Below are positions 58,049 through 64,000 of a stretch of 64,000 bases of DNA, piece by piece; position 1 is the stretch's first letter, and every line of letters begins with the position of its first letter. The notes below the pieces were generated by a model. That model saw nothing but the letters and a program-made list of their open reading frames with translations. It had not been told where the DNA came from and did no database searches. The stretch comes from Buddleja alternifolia (Eukaryota > Streptophyta > Magnoliopsida > Lamiales > Scrophulariaceae): contig CM033402.1 in assembly GCA_019426215.1 (NCBI GenBank), positions 26,013,102-26,077,101 on the forward strand. Direction: 5' to 3'. The translations under genes were made by a program, and so were the position numbers.

Positions 58049-58725
58049 AAAATACTATTTGACATCGCTAAAAAGAGGAGATATGACAATGGAGGACAAA
58101 AAGCGCAAGACTGAAAAAGGGGAAGGAGAATCGAAAAAAAGGATATCCGCGCATGTGGAGCCCGTAGGAGAACTCAGGAGCGTTGAAATCATACCTGGAG
58201 ATGCCTCAAAAACAATGAGGATTGGATCTCATCTAGAAAGGTACTTGAAAGAAAGGCTAATAAATTTGTTGTGAAATTATGCCGAGGTTTTCTCCTGGTC
58301 AGCAAGTGATTAAACAGGAATTAACCCTGCTGTAATCCAACATCATCTCAACATTTACCCTGATGCACAACCCTTTATCCAGAAGAAGCAACATTTTGGA
58401 CTGGAAAAGGATGCGGTCATCAAGGAGGAGTTAGAGAAGTTAATAAAAGCAGAACAAATTGAAGAGATTTCCAGAGTCGGTTTCCAATGTAGTGTTGGTC
58501 TCAATAGGAGGACCTAAGTGGAGGATGTGTATCAATTTTTGGGATCTCAATTAGCCTGCCCAAAGGACCATTACCCATTTCCTAGGATTGATTAGCTAGT
58601 TGACTCGACAGTAGGATTTGAGTTGCTTAGCACAATGGACACTCAGAGTGGCTATCATCAGATTCCATTGGATACGAAGGATAGAAGGAAAGTTAGCTTT
58701 ATCACCTCATTTGGTACCTACTGCT
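58049..58725 (+). pseudogene. Tat-2 pre-RT linker and N-terminal reverse transcriptase
   Basis: An open stretch (58029-58274) contains ELRSVEIIPGDASKTMRIGS, typical of the Tat pre-RT region, and then shifted frames carry HHLNIYPDAQPFIQKKQHFG, EELEKLIKAEQIEEISRVGF and TMDTQSGYHQIPLDTKDRRK. The first ATG at 58029 lies in the preceding LTR and is not a natural start. The RT is cut at FGTYC by Copia-4 before the catalytic YxDD box, and the remaining pol is not found in the window. Confidence 0.85.
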
Positions 58726-60503
58726 TGTTAGGATTATGCCCTTCATGCCATAGAGGAATTAGATAATTAGGGCATTACATTTATGTTGTACAAACTCTTA
58801 TTTATCAATAAAGGCATAGTTTTTGTTCATATCAATCTTGATGGCATTAATATAATTATTGAACAAATAAGTCCGAGGTAATCAAGAGGGAGCTTCTACT
58901 CCTCAATGGTTTGAGGAGATGGATACTAGAATTATCGGTTCCTTGTTTACTTAAACCAGAGTTCGCAAGTCGATGAGTCTTAATTGGGCATTATAAGACT
59001 AGACTTGTGTGACGCAAGCTTTGACAAGGAGTGTCAGTCGGTCACTTTGGATGGTGGGAGCTTAGTCATAGATATGTCAATGGAATTGACATATTCGAAC
59101 ACGGGTCGCCATAATTCAATCACATGGGCATTTACTCTTGGATAGTCAATGATTGAATTACTGGTCGCGGTAGTGTACGTGAGCCTTAGACCCAAGGATT
59201 CACAAAGATTGGACTTGTGACACTGAACGAGTTATTTGAATAGTTAGATCTATTTCACCATTTGGTGGGATCAACCTCGATGTGCGATTCAGAAGGACAA
59301 TTGGCAATTGTTTGGTGATTGCCAATAGGGGATTCACTGTCTCGGGTAGTAACGAGTTAACGTCCTATGCGATCATAGGTGATTGAAATTATAAGTCTTT
59401 GGCCAACACAGGAGAACTAAATTATGTATAGTACATATGGGTAGTTCAGTAATTTCATCTTACTATGATTCCCTAAAGCATAACATCGAGTTCTGTGAGT
59501 TTGACATATTCCATGACTCTCTCGATCGGGATGTTGCAGTGAAGGTCTTATACTCACATAGTATCTGTGACCTAAAAGTTCGTATTGATCCATTCATTTC
59601 AATTGGGTTTCGATGTGAATCCACGTGATTGGCTTAGTGAAACTCACATCCTTGGTTTCCTCCCAATGCCAATTGAAACGAACCTAGAGAGTCGCACTTA
59701 AAAGGAATTGAGCAAAGAGAATTCTTTCGTTGTCAAATACATAAAATAGGTAATTTGCTATTTGATGAGCAAATTAATTTATTTGATTAATTGGATTAAT
59801 GGAAATAAATTAATAATAAATAATTAGATGATATTACGAACGCATTAATTTATTTGATTAATTAGATTAATGAAAATAAATTAATTATAATAAATAAATA
59901 AACTTATTTATTATACTCATCCTTTTATTAAATAATTAGATTATTTAATTTGGAAGAATATTAATTAGTATTACATTTTAATTGGATTAAAATGTATTGG
60001 ACCTAATTAATAATTGGACTAAGTTGAAAATCAACTTAGCCCAATGAGGATGATGACAGGCGTGTGTGTGGTGTTTTTAGAGGAGTTGGATGGACTCAAG
60101 GAATTAGTTAATTTTAAGCCCATCACTCCTTATAAATACCTATCATTGGTTCAGTCAAAACCTAACTCTCATAATTAAACTTGACAGCAAAGAAAGAAGA
60201 GAAAAATGTTCTCTTCTCCCCTAGTGAAGTCGTCGACCATAGTGTCTCTAAAGGTGGAGAACTTTTCTTCGAAGCTTGTTCCGGCGTGGTATCTAGAGGC
60301 AGAAGTTTAGAATTGCTGCTATCCGGAAAACCAAGACTTTCATCGAAATCAAAAGGTTAGTAAAACTAATGAAATTAGATTTAATCCTCATACATATTTT
60401 TCAAAAATTGCATGAAAAATTATTAAAACCCAAAAGTGATCCAATTGTGAATGCAGATATGTTTTTATCGTTTCCGCTGCGCATGAATACAGGATTCGCA
60501 ACA
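58726..60503 (+). repeat. Copia-4 5' LTR
   Basis: 1778 bp, TGTTAGGATTATGCCC to ggattcgcaaca, followed after one base by the PBS. It matches the solo LTR at 56305-58048 along its length and, more distantly, the minus-strand solo LTRs at 24761-28155. A small + strand ORF (59437-59628) lies in it and is not a gene. Confidence 0.9.
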
Positions 60504-60504
60504 G

Positions 60505-60520
60505 TGGTATCAGAGCCAAA
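60505..60520 (+). other. Copia-4 primer binding site
   Basis: TGGTATCAGAGCCAAA matches the complement of the initiator tRNA-Met 3' end perfectly over TGGTATCAGAGCC, the standard copia PBS. Confidence 0.92.
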
Positions 60521-60964
60521 TTTTGCTTTTAATAATTTTTTATAGGAATATGTTGGATTTCATGTTTGTGATGAAAAATTTAATTAGATTAATATTTTTC
60601 ATGGTTAGATTTATTTTTTGAAAGTTGAATCTGAACCGAAAAATTTGATTATGTGATTTATGTTTTGAATATGAATCAATTTTTATATTGGATATGAATA
60701 TGTGATGAATAATATAATTGGATTAATGTTTTTCGTTGTTAGATTTAATTTTTGAAAGTTAAATTTGAACTGAAAATTTGATTTCGCGATTTATGTTTTG
60801 AATGTAAATCGAAGTTTTTGTATTTGATATGAACTTATGCATTAACATGAATATGTGGTTTTGAAAATTGTTGAATTTTGGCTCGAGGAGTCGAGACGGC
60901 GCAGCACAATGGGCAGCGCATGTATGCACCACCCAAAGGGCAGCGCCGCGTGCGCACAACGTTA
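60521..60964 (+). other. Copia-4 leader, left part
   Basis: AT-rich leader with an internal duplication: the stretch ttgaaagttgaatctgaacc (about 60617) is echoed as ttgaaagttaaatttgaact (about 60753). A GC-rich patch (60882-60960, repeated gcagcgc) recalls the island in the Copia-2 leader. No ORF. Confidence 0.6.
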
Positions 60965-61165
60965 GGAATCTTGGTTCAAACTCTTCGCTATTGGGTAAAA
61001 GATGCATCTTCTTTGCATTAATTACGATTCTTTCTCAACGAGTATTGTAATTGGAATAGTCTTATTACTCCAAAGAAAGCCATTTCCTCTTTTTCAAAAA
61101 GAAATCAAAGATTATTCTTATTCTTATATAATTCTCATGTATGTGAATACGAATCCATTTTTGTC
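60965..61165 (+). pseudogene. matK: matK fragment (plastid-derived)
   Basis: Reads ILVQTLRYWVKDASSLH, a stop, then [19 protein letters not shown] and [20 protein letters not shown], the N-terminal half of plastid maturase K (the group II intron splicing factor encoded in the trnK intron). The stop falls in a leucine codon of the usual LHLLRFF. It breaks off at 61165 within CEYESIFV. Confidence 0.88.
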
Positions 61166-61425
61166 CGTCAATTTGGGATCCAATTCAATATTTTCCTTGG
61201 GAGGTATTGGGAAGGAATTAGAATGGAATAAGATCGATTCATACAGAAGAAAAGGTTCTCTATTGATTCTGTACCTATGGGATATGGATAGAGGAAGAGG
61301 AAAAAACCAAAGATTTCACATAGTACTTTTGATCGAAAAATCAATCAGATTGATTTCGTACCCTTCGTTCAATGGTCAAATTCTACAGAATCAAACCTAT
61401 GGGACTTAAGGAATGATATAAAAAA
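61166..61425 (+). other. Plastid inverted-repeat spacer (likely rps12-trnV region)
   Basis: Contains, on the minus strand, cccttcccaatacctcccaa-like sequence (61193-61214) and, on the plus strand, atcaatcagattgatttcgt, cccttcgttcaatggtcaaa and tcaaacctatgggacttaag. These resemble the spacer between rps12 3' exons and trnV-GAC from memory. The ORF that spans it joins unrelated pieces and is not a gene. Confidence 0.55.
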
Positions 61426-62275
61426 AAAGAGGGAAAAATCCCCCTTTTTATCTGTTGATATCTCCGGGTTGATTAAACTAATTTTGAGAAATTGGGGGGG
61501 TAAGGGGGAAGCATTCAAAATTGTAGAGTATACAGAAGAACAAACAAAAGAGAAGGAAACAAAGAGAAGAACAAAAGAAAGGAGAAAGCGCAAATAGACA
61601 TAGCAGAGGCCTGGAATACCATTCTATTTGCGCAAGTAATAAGAAATTCCATGTTACTAATTCAATTTATTTTTAGAAAATATATTCTATTACCTTCATT
61701 GATAATTGCAAAAAATATTGGACGTATATGCCTATTGCAACTTTCTGAATGGTCTGAGGATTTACAGGAATGGAATACAGAGATGCATGTTAAATGTACC
61801 TATAATGGTGTTCCGTTATCAGAAACAGAATTTTCGAAAAATTGGTTGACAGACGGTATTCAGATAAAAATATTATTTCCTTTCTGTCTAAAACCTTGGC
61901 ACAAATCAAAACTAAGATCCTTTCAGAAAGATCTAATGAAAAAGAAAAAAGAAAAGATGATTTTTGTTTTTTAATAGTTTGGGGAATGGAAGCTGAACTT
62001 CCTTTTGGTTCACCCCGAAAACAACCTTCCTTTTTTAAACCCATTTTTAAGGAACTTGAAAGAAAAATTGGAAAATTTTAAAAGTAGTATTTTCGAGTTC
62101 TAATATTTTTTAAAGCAAAAACAAAATTACTTCGAAAAGTATCAAAAGAAACAAAAAAATGGGTTATCAAAAGTGTTATTTTTATAAAAAAATAATAATA
62201 AAAGAACTTTCAAAAGTAAATCCAATTCTATTATTTCGATTATGAGAAGTAGAAGTATATGAATTCCGCCTATTT
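61426..62275 (+). pseudogene. ycf1: ycf1 (Tic214) fragment (plastid-derived)
   Basis: Shifted frames give [18 protein letters not shown], then [80 protein letters not shown] and [20 protein letters not shown]. These are from the plastid Ycf1/Tic214 protein, part of the inner envelope protein import complex. Frameshifts occur near 61585, near 61955 and again after 62080, so it is a pseudogene. Large ORFs on both strands within it are remnants or shadows. Confidence 0.9.
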
Positions 62276-62443
62276 TCACATCTAGGATTTACATATACAA
62301 CATATATCACTGGAATTCTGATTCAAAAAGAATAAGCCTATTTAGTTCTGGTTCTAAGACCAGTAGTTCTAGCGGTCGAATCGGTTCTTTCAAATTGTTT
62401 CTCATTATTGAGAAAAGGTAACAAAGATAAAAAGGAACTTATC
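62276..62443 (-). pseudogene. rps18: rps18 C-terminal fragment and downstream spacer (plastid-derived)
   Basis: On the minus strand, 62443-62338 reads [20 protein letters not shown] then [11 protein letters not shown] and a TAG stop (62338-62340), the C-terminus of plastid ribosomal protein S18. 62276-62337 continues into the sequence normally downstream of rps18. The N-terminal part is absent. Confidence 0.85.
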
Positions 62444-62530
62444 ATGAATCCACTGGATTTTTCTGCTAGATTGGCCATAGGGCTTGCTTCTATTGGACTT
62501 GGAGTTGGTCAAGGGACTGCTGCGGGTCAA
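62444..62530 (+). pseudogene. atpH: atpH N-terminal fragment with internal deletion (plastid-derived)
   Basis: ATG at 62444 gives MNPL, then a junction replacing the usual ISAASVIAAG, then [20 protein letters not shown], the first helix and loop of ATP synthase subunit c (CF0 III). Proline of ASIGPGVG is Leu here. A net loss of five codons at the MNPL junction keeps the frame. It stops at GQA before the helix carrying the proton-binding Glu. Confidence 0.87.
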
Positions 62531-62603
62531 GCCGAAAACTACCAAGCAGGAGTACGGTAGGGGCAGAGGGAATTTCCGGTGGAGCGGTGAAATGCGTAGA
62601 GAG
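62531..62603 (+). rRNA. rrn16: 16S rRNA fragment (plastid-derived)
   Basis: aaactaccaagcaggagtac, ggtaggggcagagggaattt and ccggtggagcggtgaaatgc followed by gtagaga match the conserved segment of plastid 16S rRNA that precedes TCGGAAAG. It is about 70 bases long and not functional. It is directly joined to atpH on the left and to inverted matK on the right. Confidence 0.9.
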
Positions 62604-62679
62604 CGAAAAATACCATTGCCAAAAAGTGACAAGGTAGCATTTCCATTTATTCATTAAAAGAGACGTCCCTTTTTGAGTT
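62604..62679 (-). pseudogene. matK: Second matK fragment, inverted (plastid-derived)
   Basis: On the minus strand it reads [20 protein letters not shown] followed by YF, a middle portion of maturase K (usual text: LMNKWKYYLV.FWQ). It is a different part of matK from that at 60965 and in opposite orientation, so both came from separate pieces or from a rearranged donor. Confidence 0.85.
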
Positions 62680-62890
62680 AATAAATAGGAATGGAAATCG
62701 TTCCGCTCTTAGAGTATGTAAAATAAGAATATTTTTTGTTTACCGTACTAAATTCGAAAAAAAAAAAAGAATACTTTGTTTTTCTTGACAAAAAACACAA
62801 GATACTCCATTTTCTTTTAGTATATTAGTCATAACAAAACAAGTTATAATCCTAAAAGATTCGAAAAATGGCAAATATTTTAAAAAAATA

Positions 62891-64000
62891 AATGCTCGAT
62901 TAATTTCTAAATTACCCCTTCAAGTCATCATGTCCCTTATGCCCTAGGCGACACCCGTGCGACACCTGGCGGGTCAAACCACGGTTTCGACCCATGGGTC
63001 AACCCAATTTTTAAAATTAAATAAAATATTTATTTTAAAATGGTTTTAAAATTTATTAATGGATAAAATAATTTTAGAAATTAGTTTTATACCTAATTTT
63101 AAATTAGATTTAAAATTAAAATAGTCTTAGAACAAAGAAATTTATTTTAAATTAAAATTCTTTATCAAATCAATTTAGAATTGATTTCCTGAAACTATAT
63201 TGGATTTATATTCAAATAAGATTACTGTTGAATTAATTTTTAAATTGGATTTAAATTAATTCAATTATTTTTCAAACCACATCTAATTAAAATTGGATTT
63301 TAATTTAATTCTTTTTGAAAGAACTTCAACGTGTTAGCTATCTTTTAATATTTGATGTTTGATATTGTGGGATGCCTTCCATGGACTAGATTTCTTTATG
63401 GTTTTTATTTTTTGGGTTGTACAGGGTCTTTTGAAACCCCCCAGTTTGTATTTTATTTTTTATAGAAAAATATATAGGATGCATTTATATCTATGTAATT
63501 AGAATAAGATATTTTTGGAAAAAGATCTGCTTGGAGCTGGAAGACCTTGAAGTTAGATATATTTTAGATCTTACAGGTCCCCTAACCCTCGATTGAGGCT
63601 TTGGCTTGACTCAATCTGGACAAGCCCATGGAAAGCATGTGTGATAGAATTGCTAGGAGTTTTCTATTTTATAATCCATGTATGCGCGCTATAAATGGAT
63701 AATGTGCAAAGTGAGACCAATTTAATCTCAAATTCTCCCATTAGATAATAATACTGAATTAAGATTAAAAGGGAATTGGATGTCCCGGCTCTCCATCAAA
63801 CATAGGAGAAATTGAATAAATATCAATGTTCATAATTTCTTCCCAGTAAGTGGGGGTTATGCATTGCGACATTTATTTAAAATATCTAAGTGCATTAGAT
63901 GCCATCAATCAAAACAAATTCCACCCCATATATCGACAGAGGGTTGCAAGGTGGAATTCAATTGTTAGATTGATTGGAAGTTGATGGGCCCAAGTTCCGA
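62891..64000 (+). other. Copia-4 leader, right part, to the window end
   Basis: Begins with atttctaaattaccccttca and a GC-rich patch (ccctaggcgacacccgtgcg, acctggcgggtcaaaccacg) and then AT-rich sequence with repeated aaattaaaa/ttaaatt stretches, similar in style to 16520-16900 of the Copia-2 leader (aaggggtcgaaatgtaattt). No significant ORF. It is taken as the continuation of the Copia-4 leader; the gag is expected beyond the window. Confidence 0.5.

Larger units (their letters stand above)
47317..58725 (+). mobile_element. Tat-2: decayed Ty3/gypsy (Tat-like) element carrying a FAD3 fragment
   Basis: Plus-strand order: LTR (start not certain, about 47317; end 47758), PBS, gag, a FAD3-derived segment (50173-54133), gag again, protease remains and RT (58258-58725). 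The gag copies (48131-50172 and 54134-55460) are about 90% identical by eye. It is interrupted by a Harbinger-type element, a solo LTR (56305-58048) and finally by Copia-4 at 58726, after which the remaining pol is not seen. All frames contain many stops. Confidence 0.8.
60965..62890 (+). other. Mosaic of plastid DNA (NUPT) in the Copia-4 leader
   Basis: At least seven plastid-type pieces from different parts of the plastid genome are joined head to tail within 1.9 kb: matK (+), inverted-repeat spacer, ycf1 (+), rps18 (minus), atpH (+), 16S rRNA (+) and matK (minus). Each has a separate entry. Pieces from the large single-copy, inverted-repeat and small single-copy regions are adjacent, so this is not a simple plastid segment. 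62680-62890 is AT-rich and looks plastid-like but is unassigned. Frameshifts show long nuclear residence. Confidence 0.88.
58726..64000 (+). mobile_element. Copia-4: LTR element with PBS, leader carrying plastid DNA (3' end outside)
   Basis: LTR 58726-60503, PBS 60505-60520, then leader-type sequence to about 60964, a plastid-derived mosaic (60965-62890) and further leader-like AT-rich sequence to the window end. PBS type suggests Ty1/copia; the coding region would lie to the right. Left flank at 58721-58725 is ctgct; its partner is outside the window. Confidence 0.75.

Noticed and set aside
61002..61409. 135-codon + strand ORF as a novel gene
   Set aside because: It runs out of frame across the junction of matK and inverted-repeat spacer sequence and has no coherent domain.
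61369..61593. Minus-strand 74-codon ORF with many hydrophobic residues
   Set aside because: It is the antisense of the ycf1 fragment.
62531..62603. A real rRNA gene
   Set aside because: Only about 70 bases of 16S rRNA, flanked by unrelated plastid pieces; likewise the 23S piece at 21533-21606.
1..64000. CRISPR arrays, prokaryotic operons, tRNA genes, biosynthetic cluster
   Set aside because: No regular repeat-spacer array, no closely spaced co-directional cellular genes and no convincing tRNA cloverleaf was seen; apart from FAD3 all coding signals are transposon or organelle fragments.

Overview
This is a plant nuclear window, almost certainly eudicot: AT-rich, with no operon structure. It holds one intact intron-containing gene, a microsomal omega-3 fatty acid desaturase (FAD3) on the minus strand at 29714-33388, surrounded by nested LTR retrotransposons. 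The FAD3 protein suggests Lamiales by eye; that is an impression, not a result.

Region 1-28.4 kb is one old Ty1/copia element (Copia-1, + strand, 5' end outside the window) split by later insertions. Its reverse transcriptase is cut by a solo LTR (1041-2825, TSD gtttc) that itself carries a poly(A) retroposon (TSD of 15 bp). Its 3' region is cut by Copia-2 (4132-23593, TSD gccac). The 5' LTR of Copia-2 is cut by Copia-3 (5753-15726, minus strand), which contains a piece of an Athila-like Gypsy LTR (7314-9194). The 3' LTR of Copia-1 (from 23841) is cut by a solo LTR (24761-28155), which is cut by a second solo LTR of the same family (26154-27756, TSD agaac).

Region 28.4-34 kb is the genic island: two small DNA-transposon-like elements, then the eight FAD3 exons.

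Region 34-46.9 kb is a Tat-lineage Ty3/gypsy element on the minus strand (Tat-1). Between its pol and 3' LTR lies an antisense, apparently spliced gene with a plant mobile domain (PMD) and a C-terminal coiled coil (35091-38651).

Region 47.3-58.7 kb is a second, decayed Tat-like element on the + strand (Tat-2). Its gag region is present twice, and between the two copies sits a duplicated 1.6-kb piece of FAD3 (exon 5, part of exon 6, introns 4 and 5) that later received two DNA elements. Region 58.7 kb to the end is another copia-type LTR element (Copia-4). Its leader carries a mosaic of plastid DNA (matK, inverted-repeat spacer, ycf1, rps18, atpH, 16S rRNA, matK again). The only sequence likely to produce a working cellular protein is FAD3.
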